Part shown: positions 1 to 9,772 of the stretch, one piece after another | Layout: each line of letters opens with the position of its first letter | How positions within the stretch are numbered: the stretch's first letter is position 1 | Assembly: GCA_039621445.1 (NCBI GenBank) | Contig: CP154955.1 | Span: 51,737,384 to 51,801,383, forward strand | Direction: 5' to 3' | Source: Euglena gracilis | Lineage: Eukaryota > Euglenida > Euglenophyceae > Euglenales | DNA: 64,000 nucleotides | The notes under the pieces: generated by a model | Databases searched by the model: none | What the model saw: the letters and a program-made list of their open reading frames with translations, nothing else | Told to the model about the DNA's origin: nothing | Program-made: the position numbers and the translations under genes

Positions 1-2306
1 TGCTGCTCCTGTGCTCCCAACCTGGCCCAAAAAATTAAAAAATCCGTGCGCTTTAATCTGGCGTTCCGCTTTCTCCCAATCCACCCCCTGGAACCCAAAC
101 GTACCTGGTGTCTGGGCAGCTGGGGTCCCTCCAGCAGCGGGGACCTGGACCAGACTGCCCCCCGCAGCCATGGGACCCTGGGGCTGGCTGCCCCCCGCAG
201 CCGTGTGGCCCTGGGGCAGGCTTCCCCCCGCAGCCATGGGGCTCTGGGACTGGCTGCCCCTTGGTGTCGAAGGACCCCCGCTGGCTGGGGCGGCTGCCCT
301 CCCCCCTGCCGAAGAACCAGGGACAACACTGGGAGACAGGACCCTGCCCCTCTGGGGGCCAGAACCCGAAGACCCACTGGGAAAAACTGCAGTCACAGAA
401 GCTGGGCCCGGGGATACCACTTCCCCGGGTGTGTGGGCCACTGCCTCCGCTGCCCCGCTGCTGGGTGCCAGCAGAGCGCCCCTTGGGGGCCACAGGCCCC
501 TTGCCTCCCAGCACGCTGGGACGGACTGGGAGCTGGTGCTGGGGGCCAGGAGGCATATTGCCCCCCGCGGCACCCCAGCCATTGGCACTCTGGGCCCCCG
601 GCGTGGACTGGGTCTGGGGGTCTGTGGTTGCCGAGGGCACTCTGGCTTCGGGGCTTCGGGGGTCCTCGCTCTCCAGCCCCACTCCTCTGAGTGGCCGCGG
701 TAGCTCCTGGATGGGGGGGAAAAAATTTCAAAATTTTCGATTTTATTTTCAAAAACGAAAAGCCGATTTTCTATTTCGGCATTATCTTTTGGTGCCCCCT
801 TTGTTGTTGCGTCCACCTCCAGGAGCAGGACGTTGTGGGCCTGGATCACCTGCCCGTGGGTGGTGACCTCGGCCCGCAGCTCCTGCGGGCTGTGGCCCTG
901 CCCCTCAGCCCTGGCCCTTAGCTCCCTTATGTCTTCCCTTATGGTCCCTTGTTGTTCAGCGATTGCTGTGGCTTGACCGTCCAGTTCGGCCCGAAAATTT
1001 TGCAGGGCCTGTGCAATCCCTGCATTTCTTTCTCGCAGCTCCCCGAGTTCACCCGTCAGCTGGTTTAATTTTTGGTCCAGGACCTCGGCCTGGGCCTGCT
1101 TCCGCCAGCTGGCCAGCTCCTGGCTCCTCATCACCTCCTCCGTCGTCCGGACGGAGGTGATGAGCAGCTCCTCAAAATTCTTCACCCGCCCAGCCATCGC
1201 CTTGTTGAACCCCTGCCCTTCAGCTGGCTGGTGACCCTGGCTGGCGATGGCCTCGAGCCCCTGGACCCGCTGGGTTATTTGGGCCACCGTCCCGAGGCCT
1301 TCGCTCAGCCGGCTGGTCACCAGCTCGCTGACGGCTGTCATCCCCCCACCAAAATTTTTCATTTGTTTTTCCTGCAGTTTCTGAAAGTTTTCGGCGAGCT
1401 GGGACGCTAGCCCAGCTTGGGTCGTTTCCATTTGCTCCACCACTCCTTGAAAATTTTCTGTGATCGGCTGAAACTGCAAGGATACCAACTGCTCCAGACG
1501 GCTAACTGAAGCAGCTGTGGTGGCCCCCGCTTCAGCAAGCCGACTTTGCAGGTCGCCAACCCAACCGTCCAACCGCTGGATCTCCTGCCCCGGAACCACT
1601 GAGGCAGCGGCCTGTGCCTCCGCCTCCTCCCACAGCCTCTGGGGGGGGGGGGCGCGGGGGGTGCCTCCCCTTCGGGCTCTGTTCTGGCACCAACCCCCCC
1701 TGGGCTGTCTGGTCCTCGTCCTCCATCAAATCCCCTGATGGGGGCAGCTCCTGCAGCTGCCACTGAGTGGCTGGGTCTGGGGCATGTCCCTGGGGCCCAT
1801 CATGCCCGGGACCGGCATGCACCAACGAGCAATGGTCGGGTCCGGCTGGGAAATGCCCAGAACCGACATGGCCCACCGGCGCATGTGCCGGCCCGGCATC
1901 CCCAGGGTTTTGCCAGGGCCCCCCTTCCAGTAAAAGTGGCTGGGTCTGGCTTGCAAATTCTTCTTCGTCTTCTTCTTCTGGTTCTTGCTCTTCTTCTTTG
2001 ATCGTCCCCCGCATGGCGAATTGCCACATGACCTGCCTGGTCATGTCATGCACAAACTCTGGCATGACCAAGCTGGGCATGCCGGAGAGCAGTCCCAGGC
2101 TGCCGGGCAGTGCCAAGCCGGACCCAGAAGATTGTTGCTGTTGGGGATCCGGCTGGGCTGGTCCGGCAATGGCCAGGGGCTGCTGGTCCTGGCCGTAATG
2201 GCTGGGGCTGTCACGGCTGTGGCTTGCTCCGTCTTCGTCCTCCTCCTGAGATTCATAATCGGGGAGTGGCTCCCCAGGCTCACATAGTGTGAGCCCAGAG
2301 GGCTCA
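1..2306 (-). CDS. gag-like protein of A1, partial, one frameshift
   Basis: Two minus-strand frames join into one long protein. The first part (2306 to about 1653) is acidic, proline- and glutamine-rich; it holds a stretch beginning MPEFVHDMTRQ and a run of E and D residues, then a region rich in P, A, G and H. The second part, read by eye from 1640 to base 1 without a stop, is a long coiled coil (SRLEQL, AENFQKLQEKQ, LDQKLNQLTGELGELRERN) followed by a proline/glycine-rich tail. The frames differ by one base at a run of 12 G at 1641-1652, so the shift may be a homopolymer error rather than a true mutation. The first methionine after the PBS is at 2080, but the frame is open back into the LTR to 2494. 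Coiled-coil plus proline-rich structure and position after the PBS indicate gag; no zinc knuckle is reached in the window. Confidence 0.65.
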
Positions 2307-2324
2307 AACCCTCCTCTGCTACCA
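2307..2324 (-). other. primer binding site of A1
   Basis: Directly after the LTR the minus strand reads TGGTAGCAGAGGAG. This resembles the TGGTATCAGAGC site used by many Ty3/gypsy elements to pair with initiator methionine tRNA, with one difference in the first ten bases. Confidence 0.7.
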
Positions 2325-3002
2325 TGTAGGGGTTGCCCCTCCTGAGGCCCCTGTGAAGGGACCCCTGGCGGCGCAACCCCCGTAGGATCGTTTTTGTTTG
2401 AGCCCGTCGGGCCCACCTGGTGGGGGTTTTCCCCTTGGAGGAAAACTGGGGTAGGGGTGGGTGTTGTTGAGGATGGTGATGTTGAAAATGACATACTTTT
2501 GTTTCAACAAATGAACTTGGATACTTGAACTTGATTGTAGTTTGAACTTTCCTTGATTTCTTTGTACTTTGAATTGGCTTGCAATGCAAAACAATTGACG
2601 CCAAATGTCAGACAAAATAGAGTGTGAACAGAGTGTAAACAGAGCCCTTTGAACAGAAAATGTACAATTGGAGGGGGGCTACAGCTGGGGGGGCTACTTG
2701 GTATTCTCTGCGCAATTCCTAATGAATTGCGCCATCCCCAGCGCCCACCAAGGGGGTGCGCACGCTTGCGCAAAGCCCAGCAGGGCTTGCGCATCCCCTT
2801 GGGGGTTGCCTGTTGGCCCCCTCAACCTGCCCCCTCCTTTACCTTCCCTTGGCTTGGTCAAAATGGGCCGTGGGGCCCCCTTGGGGGCCAGTGGGGCCTC
2901 AAAAGGCCCTTGGGGGCCTTGGAGCCCCCTCGCGGCCCTTCGTGGCCCCTTTGGGCCCCCTTGGGACCCCTCCTTGGGGCGGGCACCCTCGGACCGCGCA
3001 CA
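2325..3002 (-). repeat. 5' LTR of A1
   Basis: 678 bp beginning TGTGCGC and ending CCCTACA on the minus strand (TG...CA). It is nearly the same as 17730-18403 in opposite orientation. The first 300 bp are very GC-rich with repeated GGGCC/CCCTTGG motifs; the rest is AT-richer. It would supply promoter and polyadenylation functions for the element. Confidence 0.9.
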
Positions 3003-3474
3003 ACCATTGATGTTAACACACAGTTCAGAATCGCAGTCAGCACAGCCAGCTGCAACCCAGCTGCAGGTTTTTCAGCCAACCCAGCCTTTTTCGGCTGAGA
3101 TGTCTGTCCCAGCCCGGATGCCTGGGAAGGTTTTTCACCCAGCCAAGCAGTTTTCGGCTGAGTCATCTGTCCTGGCAATCATGGGACCAGCCCAAATGAT
3201 TTCACAGGGTTTTCAGCCAGCCCAGCAGTTTTCGGCTGAGACATGTGGCCCAGCAATCATGGGGCCAGCCCAGATGCCTTGGCAGAGTTTTCAGCCAGCG
3301 TTAACAGTATCTTCAAATACAGGCCCAGCCCAGGTTTTCGGCCAATTCAGCCAGATTTTCCACATAGCCAGCCACAAAATTCAGCCAAACCCCAGTTTTT
3401 CTGCAGAAACTGGGTCGGAAAACGCTGAAAATCAGCAGGATGTGGAAAATGGAATCAGGCCGTGGCTAATCTGA
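3003..3474 (+). pseudogene. element H gag, repeat-rich N-terminal part
   Basis: An open plus-strand stretch codes for a degenerate repeat of about 25 residues built on F-x-P-A-(K/Q)-Q-F-S-A-E and G-P-A-Q-M (for example FQPAQQFSAE and FHPAKQFSAE), ending RPWLI. The upstream part was cut off by the A1 LTR at 3002. Low-complexity proline/alanine repeats of this kind are common in gag proteins, and a coiled coil follows as in A1. No start codon of its own is visible, so it is a truncated gag N terminus. Confidence 0.5.
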
Positions 3475-3538
3475 TGATGATTGGAACAACTGGGGTGAAG
3501 AAATCAGTTGCAAAATTGAATGTTTACATGGCAGACGT

Positions 3539-4664
3539 TTGGTGCAGGAAGGAAAAAATCCTGAGAAAACGGCTGAGAATCTGGTGGGTGAGGCAGAAAA
3601 CAGGCTGAATCAGGCATTGGCCATGTCACAGGGGCAGACATTAAATCTGGTCAATGAGCATGATCAGCGAATGGCTGATGACATTGCCATGGTGAAACGT
3701 GAAATTCAGGCTGAGCTGAGTACAACCATAAACGACTTGCTTTTGCAGTTTCAGCAAAATGGTGAAATGGTGAAAAATCTGGCCCAATGCCAAAGGCATT
3801 TGTTGAGTGTGGAAATGGAACGGCAGTTTGCTCAAAAAGTGAAGGAAGTGGAGGATGGAGTAAACACGTTTTTTAAGGCCAAGGTAGAGGGGTTGAGAAA
3901 AAATGACAGCCATTTTTCTCAGAAGCTGTCGTTTTTGGAAAAATCTGTGGGGGAGATGCACGTGGTGGTGCAACAAGTGGGGCAGAAGGAAAAACAGCAG
4001 GAAATTGCTGTTAATCAGGTCAAATCTGCAGTCGGTGAGCTAAGCTCTCGTCTGGAGGGACGCTTTGGGATCATTTTTCAGCAATGTAAAAGTTTGGGGG
4101 AGACTGAGTGTGCCAAATTTCAGGCACAGGCTGAGAAATTGAAGGAATTTTCACAGTCCCTGGGGCGAGAGAGCAAAGCTCTGAATGATCGTTTGGGGAG
4201 GTTGGAGAATTTTCTGGGTCGGAAAGATTTTCCCATTGAGAAAGTCTGTGACTTGATTAACAAGAGCGGGGAAACAATTCGGTTTGAGGTGCAAAGGGAG
4301 TTGGGGCTGCAAACGAGAAAGAATTTGGAGGTGATTATCACTTAAAAGTTGCAGGAAAGGTTGAGGCTGAATGAAAGGGAGGGGCAGTTTGAGAAAGTTA
4401 GGGCCGAAATGGAAAACTCGATGAAACAGCAGGTTGGAGTTTTACTGCAACAGCAGTGCGTTGAACTTTTTAAAGAATAGCAGGAGCGGAAAAAATTGCA
4501 ACAAAAGCTGGATTTATTTCAGGCTGAGTTGTTGGTGATGAAAAATCAGCAAGCTGAATCTGCCAAATCTGCGACAGTGGATCTGACAAAGGAAACGAGA
4601 GAAAAATCAGCTGGAAAACCAGAAATCGAGGAGTCTGATCTTTTGGTTACAACGATTTACCTAT
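3539..4664 (+). pseudogene. element H gag, coiled-coil part
   Basis: The frame 3539-4345 codes for 268 residues of almost pure coiled coil (NLVGEAENRLNQAL, DIAMVKREIQAEL, SFLEKSVGEMHVVVQQ), rich in K, E and Q. The same frame continues past a TAA at 4343-4345 and a TAG near 4478 up to about 4664, still with coiled-coil character, so at least two stops interrupt one original protein. It follows the proline-rich segment and precedes a capsid-like segment, the same order as in A1. Probably gag. Confidence 0.6.
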
Positions 4665-4681
4665 GATCGAGAAAAATCCGG

Positions 4682-5850
4682 TTGAAATTGAAGGCTATGA
4701 GTACGCTGAACCAGGGGCACATGCGACACATGTCAGGCAGATTTGCGCACGACCTGTGGAGGCAGTGCCGGCAGGTGCAGGGCTGGTTTCATCAAATGCA
4801 GTGCAACACATCAATTGATGAAAACCCTAGTAGCTCCAAATTTTTCTGGACAGCCAAAAGACTGGTCATCCTTTGTGCGTGATTGGGAGCAATATTTCAT
4901 GACGTTGGTTACTTTACAGAATGGAAATGTGACTGATCCACTCAAACTTCGGCTTTTTGCAATGACGCCGAAGGCCCCGGCGAAAAGTAAACCGGGCGCC
5001 ACACCTTGCAAACCCACACCGAAATCTGGTGATCAGCCCCCACCGAAAGGCGGTCTGCATCCTCTTCTCGGGGATTAACCTCGGGACAAGGATTCACGCA
5101 TGTCACGTCATCCGGCTATGGGAAAACCTCACAGCCGAAACCTCCGAAAAAGGGGCAGGGAAAATCCCGCGCCTCGACAGCCGAGACAACCGCTGGAGTT
5201 CGAAATCTTTTTGCCATACTACATTTGCGACAAACTGAAAGAGGTCAGTGGGAAAACAATCACAGGCATAGGTAAAAGGATCGAAATTGTGGAAGAACAG
5301 CCAAAAATGGGAGCTGAAGAAATTTTCCGTTTTGTTGAGCGAAAATTGTCATCCAGGGACAATCAAGACACGCTACACAGTTCCAGAGAGCCAAATGGGG
5401 TTGGAAACCGGAGGGCCAGGCGTGCAAAGGCAGATCGGGCCAAGGGGTCCAGCACACCCTCCCCAGCACGGTCAGCAAAGGGGGGCGAAACGGTGACAAA
5501 ACCGTTTGTTGGAAAATGAGATTCACAGAATGCAGCTCCTGCGACCAATGCAAACGTGAACCCCCCAGTGTAAAATACAGTGCCAGTGATTTGATCACAG
5601 TCATTGCCACCCCCCCCAGCAAACTCAATTTAGCAATGGGGGTGGATGGAGAAACGATTCTGGGGGAAATTCCAATGCCAATGCCAATTTTCAGGAAAAT
5701 CAGGGTGGCACTCAAATCAACAGAATTTTGATTCAGAGTCTAGTGGTGGCAAAGGCAGAGGCAAAGGAAAGGGCAAAGGAAACAATTCTTGGGGAAAGGA
5801 AACAATGGAAATGACTGGTCTAGGGGAAAGGTCCGCGTCGAACTTTCAGC
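4682..5850 (+). pseudogene. element H gag, capsid and basic C-terminal part
   Basis: The stretch around 4820-4960 reads NFSGQPKDWSSFVRDWEQYF, which fits the start of a Ty3-type gag capsid domain (compare the G1/G3 motif WRQFFRDWEYYWAL). It is interrupted by a foreign segment at 4968-5200. It resumes with EIFLPYYICDKLKEVSGK and FRFVERKLSSRDNQ, and ends in a basic GKGRGKGKGKG tract near 5750-5800 that could bind RNA. Reading needs several frame changes. Around 5850 the plus-strand coding ends and the next sequence is pol in the opposite direction. Confidence 0.5.
4968..5200 (+). other. fragment of the Ty3 post-pol gene inserted in H gag
   Basis: This segment matches 59525-59770 of G1 base for base over long stretches: PKAPAKSKPG, CKPTPKSGDQPPPKGG, SSRGLTSGQGF, SSGYGKTSQPKP. 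It lacks about 21 bp present in G1 (GGGAGGQSA). It is in the same strand sense as the gag around it and neither end shows LTR, TIR or poly(A). It is a patch of one element's coding sequence placed inside another's. Confidence 0.8.
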
Positions 5851-5855
5851 CGTCT

Positions 5856-6780
5856 CCGGGACAGGGGTCGTCTCCTCCCCCCACTTTCTCATCCCAAAAA
5901 TGAACTGGTTTCTTTTCTTTCCTGGGCCCTTGTGAGTGGGTGTCCACAGGGGAGTCTTTTCCTCCTGGGTCTACCCCACCCTCGGTTCCCCTCCTTGTGC
6001 ACCCTCCTTTTTCCTCCTCAGGTGCTACGTGTTTGCCACTACGGGTTGTCACCCCCCGTATGCAGGCATTACGTAAATTGGGCTGGTTTTTGATTCTTAT
6101 CTCTAAACACCATTTTTCCTCTTCTTTTTCCTCCCGGATAAAACTTTCCATTTCATCCTTGTCTTCGGCTGACCCATGCTTACTTATGTCCCTTAGGGCC
6201 TGTGAAGCTGGGTATGCCCACCGACTAAGGATATCGGCTATGGTATTTTCTTTACCCGGGATATATCCCACCGTCAAGTCATACTTGGAGAAAATTTGAT
6301 GCCATCTCGCCCTCCTCCCAACCAGACCACTGGGGTTGTCTAGGACCTCCCTTGTCCAAGACTCGAAACTTTGGTGGTCGGTTGAAACCAAAACAGGTTG
6401 CAATCCAATCCAACTCTCCCATTTTTGTAGTGCTAAAATTATGGCGTACGTCTCCAACTCCCTAGGCGTCCATTTTCTTTGCCCCTCGGTCAAATTTTCG
6501 AGACATAAAAGCCACTGGCACAGTTTTTTTCTCAATCACATCCTGGGCTGTGGGTCTTCCTCCCCCTTCTTTCATTTGCTCTAACGTTGCACCCACGGCC
6601 TACCCACTGGCATCCACCCTTAGCACAAAGGCTTTATTTGGGTCTACCTGTTGCAACATTGGGCCCGAACACAACCTTATTTTCAACTCCTCAAAAGTTT
6701 TAAATCCTCCTCATCAAATTCCACAGGTTTTCGACTCCCTTTTTTTTCCACCTCCCTGGGGACTTTCTATTTGTCTTGCA
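5856..6780 (-). pseudogene. element H RNase H domain and pol tail, inverted
   Basis: Minus-strand frames give a Ty3-type RT connection and RNase H: LRVDASG then a stop codon (TAG) in place of the next residue, AVGATLEQ, PVAFMSRKF, WTPRELETYAIILALQKW, LVSTDHQSFESW, RRARWHQIFSKYDLTVGYIPGKENTIAD. At least one frameshift lies between MSRKF and the ELETYA block. After RNase H comes a charged region ending HFWDEKVGGG. The RT palm is missing upstream. Orientation is opposite to the flanking gag (5' side) and integrase (3' side) of the same element. Confidence 0.8.
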
Positions 6781-7110
6781 ACCGGGCTGCTACTTCCGCA
6801 CACATGCTACCTCCGCATACAACGAAGACTCGTCCGCCACAGTCACATTGCCCACTAAAAATTTGTGTCATCCCTGAATTTTTGTGGACCCCTTTGTCTT
6901 TCAACGCCCAGCAAAAAAATCAGGTCGGGGGCTGTCTTTCACCAATGCCTTGTGGTCTGGAAAAAATTGCAACCATGGATAAGAAAGAATTGCATCAACT
7001 TTGATGTTTGCGACATAAAATTCAACCTCATATTCCACCCTCTCAATTTCCCTTTCCTCATTCCAATTTTGTTGAAGGATCTATTTTTTCCTCACCATTT
7101 GCCAACCTAA
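6781..7110 (-). pseudogene. element H protease-like remnant, inverted
   Basis: By reading the minus strand I find EVEFYVANIKVDAILSYPWL (near 6970-7040). It resembles the C-terminal part of retropepsins in this window ([11 protein letters not shown] in G1). An upstream DTG is not visible, and several stops and frame changes follow (ADESSLYAEVA near 6800). Assignment to aspartic protease is an inference from the D-[AV]-I-L-[SG]-Y-P-[WF]-L match. The RT that should follow is deleted. Confidence 0.4.
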
Positions 7111-7194
7111 TCTGGGGTTTCACCAGTAGTTGTCTGTCCTCCCCGAGTTTCTTTGTTCCTCCCCGAGTTTTCGTCCCCCTCAACGTTATTTTTT

Positions 7195-7857
7195 TCAGCC
7201 GAACCAATTGATCCTTCTCTTGGGCTGCCCCCCCCCCCCTGGGAGGGTTGCCTTCTGTCGATCAACAAGGCCCACACCCCCCAACGAGTACCCCTCAAAA
7301 TCCTCATCAGCCTCAAACAACTTTGTGCCCTTGGGAAAATAAATCTTTTTGACAGCCGTAGCCACCAGATTTTTCACCCACCTCCTATTCCAGTCTGGGC
7401 ATATGCAAATTGCCCTACAATTGGAATTCTGCATTTTTTCAGTCACCTCAGGCCACAAAGTCCAGGGGTGGTTGATCCACAACGTTTCCTCCGCCCCCCA
7501 TTCCTTTTTCATGGCATCTTCATCCTCCCCATAAAACTTTTCACACCTGGAATTTTGCCTGGTTGCAAAATAATCCCGTTCAGCCTTAACCCGAAATTCC
7601 TTCTCAATTTTCTCCATACAATCTTTCCTAACAGCATAATCCTCCTTACGATATCCGCTATTTCGTTCCAACACGGTTAACAAACACTCCACCAGTTGTT
7701 TGGGCATCCTCCATTTTTTCTGGGTGCCAACTGTCATTCCATATCCTCCCAACTTTTCTTGGTGACTCCTCCCCCCAGGAATCAAATTCGGGCAGGTCTG
7801 GCCATGGTTAGGGATTGCCTGAGAGAGCAGGGGTTTAAGGTTTGTGTCAGTGGACAT
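7195..7857 (-). pseudogene. element H LWINHPW domain of pol, inverted
   Basis: A 220-residue open frame contains DYFATRQNSRCEKFY, ETLWINHPWTLWPEV, TEKMQNSNCRAICICPDW and KKIYFPKGTKLFEADE. The same layout (DAFSSN..., LWMHPPPKLIECAVEKI, GVILIP) occurs in G1 before its RT, so it is a shared pre-RT domain. The N/H-P-P-W-like core recalls the NPPY/NPPF motif of adenine methyltransferase-like domains in some retroelements, but I cannot confirm catalytic function. The end runs into low-complexity GGGGQPKRR. As sequenced it lies minus, between the methyltransferase half and the protease remnant. Confidence 0.5.
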
Positions 7858-7885
7858 AAACCCCAGATTTAGCCCAACCCACTGT

Positions 7886-8127
7886 TCAAAAATTTTGGAG
7901 TGGATATATTGGAGGTACCCCCCCGGATATTTTCAGATCATCGCTGCGGGGGTGCCCACAAAGTTTGTTTTGTAGCTTGCTCAGATTTTCGCTCCCCCAG
8001 ATTCGGGTGGGCTTTTGATATCCCCAATCTGAAAATTGACAATAATCAACGTCGACAATCAGATTTTGATCACAGGGTCTTTTCCGCAAAAGCCCATGAC
8101 GGGGATTTTCAATCCACCACAACCTTG
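7886..8127 (-). pseudogene. element H methyltransferase-like domain, C-terminal half
   Basis: The minus frame gives WWIENPRHGLLRKRP, VDVDYCQFSDWGYQKPTRI and WGSENLSKLQNKLCGHP. This block, together with the DLFCGKGS block at 9860-9914, fits a cytosine-methyltransferase-like domain found in polyproteins of some algal and protist retroelements: DLFCGxGS is the usual S-adenosylmethionine motif I, and ENP lies where C5 enzymes have ENV. The two halves are separated by the tyrosine-recombinase element and a palindrome. The segment expected to hold a PPC catalytic motif is absent between the halves, so the domain is dead. Confidence 0.6.
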
Positions 8128-8129
8128 GT

Positions 8130-8158
8130 TTAAAACCGTTAACCGTTCACGGGCTTCC
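8130..8158 (+). repeat. left terminal inverted repeat
   Basis: TTAAAACCGTTAACC followed by GTTCACGGGCTTCC; pairs with 9642-9672. Confidence 0.85.
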
Positions 8159-8170
8159 CCACGTGAGGAA

Positions 8171-8220
8171 ACGGGGTGCGTTCACGGGTGCGCACTACGG
8201 CACCCGTGAACGGACCCCGT
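8171..8220. repeat. left subterminal hairpin
   Basis: Arms of 21 bp with one mismatch; inner stem CGTTCACGGGTGC pairs with GCACCCGTGAACG around a short loop. The right end has the same inner stem at 9527-9562. Confidence 0.8.
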
Positions 8221-8237
8221 TTTCACATATGCGCACC

Positions 8238-8280
8238 CGTGGTCGGTTCACGGGTGCACGCACGGCAGCCGTGGACGGAA
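8238..8280 (+). repeat. 43-bp direct repeat, left copy
   Basis: Begins CGTGGTCGGTTCACGGGTGC and ends GCCGTGGACGGAA. It is identical to 9481-9523. Subterminal repeats are plausible recombinase binding sites (inference). Confidence 0.85.
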
Positions 8281-9425
8281 TTTTGCCTTTAAAAAGGGGA
8301 AAATATTTATGCAGTAGGGAAGAGGATTTGAAACAAATGGCGAACCTGGTGAACTTGAGGGGTGGGGGCAGGAATGCAAGAGGTGGCATAGGGAACTGAC
8401 ACGCGACAAACTAAATTTGGTGCGAGGCACATGCTCGCGATGCCTTTCGGCATGGTCAGAGGAACAACTTGGTGCACCTTCCGGCAGAGGAGCACCGTGC
8501 GCTTCCAACATGGCCACCTGTCTGTCGATTGCCTGAACGGGGCACGTACGCGGGTCATCGCCGGACGTGATCAGCAAAGAGAAAAGTTGGTGATCAACGT
8601 GATTGAGGTCTCCGGGCAAGTTTTTCATTGTGCCCACGACGATGCTGTACGATTTTCGCCCGTCCATAATTTGCGGCTTGAAACTTTCGACCACCAACCG
8701 ACGAAGAACCTCCCCTCGGTATCCGGTGTTGTACCCCAACAAAAGTACATTCCTCCTTTGGACCCAAAATGGTGTGTTCCCTTCGGCAGCCTTCAAAACT
8801 GTGAGCAACTCGTCCGCCTGCAAAACTGTGTTTGTCAACCCACCCTTGGCCTCCATTGCCTTTTGGCCCTTTCGTGCGTGACGAGTGGCTTCATTAACGC
8901 ATTGAACTGCGGGAACTGGGACACAGACGATGGTACAATGATGGCATAAACGGGAGCCAATGCCTTGTAAATGTTGCTTACAGCGTTTACATAGGTCCGA
9001 AAACTGGACACTGGCATGGAGCGAAGGCGCCCATCTTTTCCTGCCCTCTCCTGCCTTGTCTGGACCCAGGCATCGGCTTCCTGCTGCGACTTGAAAAGTT
9101 CACGAGCATCAACGCACCATCTGGCCCATCCCACCAAAACTTCGTCCAAAGAGCCAAAAACAATGCCATGCCGGTTGCAAACATCCATATACTCCAAAAA
9201 ACACTTTACTGCGGCATGGTTCTTGGGGCCCAAGTCACAATTTTGACCACCGGTGGGGAGACTGCCTAAAAGGGCATCCACTGCAGCAGCTCCTAGGGAG
9301 CTGGCACCACGTAAAACAGCCAGAAATTCATCTACGTTGGGGGGGCGGGGCATCTGCGCTTCCATCATGTTGGCAAAACGCTTCATCGGACTGTGGGGAA
9401 AAGCAGCAGACAGACAGAAACACAA
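8248..9425 (-). pseudogene. tyrosine recombinase, frameshifted and truncated
   Basis: Two overlapping minus frames form one protein. 9425-8835 gives an N-terminal helical core-binding region (DEFLAVLRGASSLG, FLEYMDVCNRHGI, VSSFRTYVNAVSNIYKA). After a shift near 8855, 8856-8248 gives the start of the catalytic domain (RRNVLLLGYNTGYRGEVLRR, then TMKNLPGDLNHVDHQLFSLL, CPVQAIDRQVAMLEAHGAPL). TGYRGEVLRR fits box I with the catalytic arginine of tyrosine recombinases. The H-x-x-R box and the tyrosine are not found in any frame downstream, so the 3' end is lost. Start at the second methionine (MKRFANMMEAQ) is as likely as the first. No RT is linked to it, unlike DIRS or Ngaro elements. Confidence 0.7.
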
Positions 9426-9480
9426 ATGTTAAAAACCCCAAAAAATTCAAATTCCGATCACGGGTAACACCTTGCGCAAC

Positions 9481-9523
9481 CGTGGTCGGTTCACGGGTGC
9501 ACGCACGGCAGCCGTGGACGGAA
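9481..9523 (+). repeat. 43-bp direct repeat, right copy
   Basis: Identical to 8238-8280. It is followed directly by the right subterminal hairpin at 9527-9562. Confidence 0.85.
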
Positions 9524-9526
9524 ATT

Positions 9527-9562
9527 CCGTTCACGGGTGTGCACTACGGCACCCGTGAACGG
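9527..9562. repeat. right subterminal hairpin
   Basis: CCGTTCACGGGTGTGC pairs with GCACCCGTGAACGG around a short loop. The core is shared with the left hairpin. Confidence 0.8.
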
Positions 9563-9641
9563 CCAAAGTTCACCCGTGAACGCCAAAAACGAGATTTTTG
9601 ACCCCCTAGGCATCTCGTTAGGAAGCGCTTGCCTACTGCGA

Positions 9642-9672
9642 GGAAGCCCGTGAACTTGGTTAACGGTTTTAA
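9642..9672 (-). repeat. right terminal inverted repeat
   Basis: Reverse complement of the left TIR with a two-base insertion (AA) after GTTAACC. Confidence 0.85.
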
Positions 9673-9675
9673 GAC

Positions 9676-9772
9676 AAAAGCGGGGTCCGATCACGATTCC
9701 CGGTGGAGAAACGGGGGGCGCCTACGGCGCCCCCCGTTTCTCCACCGGGAATCGTGATCGGACCCCGCTTTT
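9676..9772. repeat. perfect palindrome, 47-bp arms
   Basis: Arms 9676-9722 and 9726-9772 are exact reverse complements around a TAC loop; the arms begin AAAAGCGGGG and end GGGGGGCGCC. Pairing continues imperfectly outward (TAAGA on the left, TCTTA on the right). It abuts the right TIR of the recombinase element and lies in the split methyltransferase frame. Confidence 0.9.

Larger units (their letters stand above)
1..3002 (-). mobile_element. LTR element A1, 5' part, cut by window edge
   Basis: A 678-bp LTR (2325-3002) is followed on the minus strand by a primer binding site and a long gag-like reading frame that is still open at base 1. A second copy of this LTR lies at 17730-18403 and a partial one at 15713-16030, which fixes the ends TGTGCGC and CCCTACA. 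The element sits inside the gag of the plus-strand element H, whose sequence begins right after the LTR at 3003. The other LTR is outside the window, so the target duplication cannot be checked. Confidence 0.85.
8130..9672 (-). mobile_element. tyrosine-recombinase element with terminal inverted repeats
   Basis: 1,543 bp bounded by near-perfect inverted repeats: TTAAAACCGTTAACC at the left, and the reverse complement at the right, followed by GTTCACGGGCTTCC on both sides (29 of 31 aligned bases; a 2-base AA is extra on the right). Each end carries a strong hairpin (8171-8220 and 9527-9562) with the same core, and an exact 43-bp direct repeat (8238-8280, 9481-9523). Inside is one broken tyrosine-recombinase gene. 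It splits the methyltransferase frame of H, which proves insertion. The outermost TTAA/TTAA could be a target duplication or part of the TIR. Confidence 0.8.

Noticed and set aside
11-866. Long plus-strand ORFs at the left edge
   Set aside because: They overlap the minus-strand gag frame of A1, which shows a real coiled coil; the plus frames are proline/glycine/tryptophan-rich shadows of GC-rich DNA.
8126-9676. piggyBac-like element because of TTAA ends
   Set aside because: The internal gene is a tyrosine recombinase, not a DDD transposase, and TTAA is part of a longer TIR; flanks do not prove a TTAA duplication.
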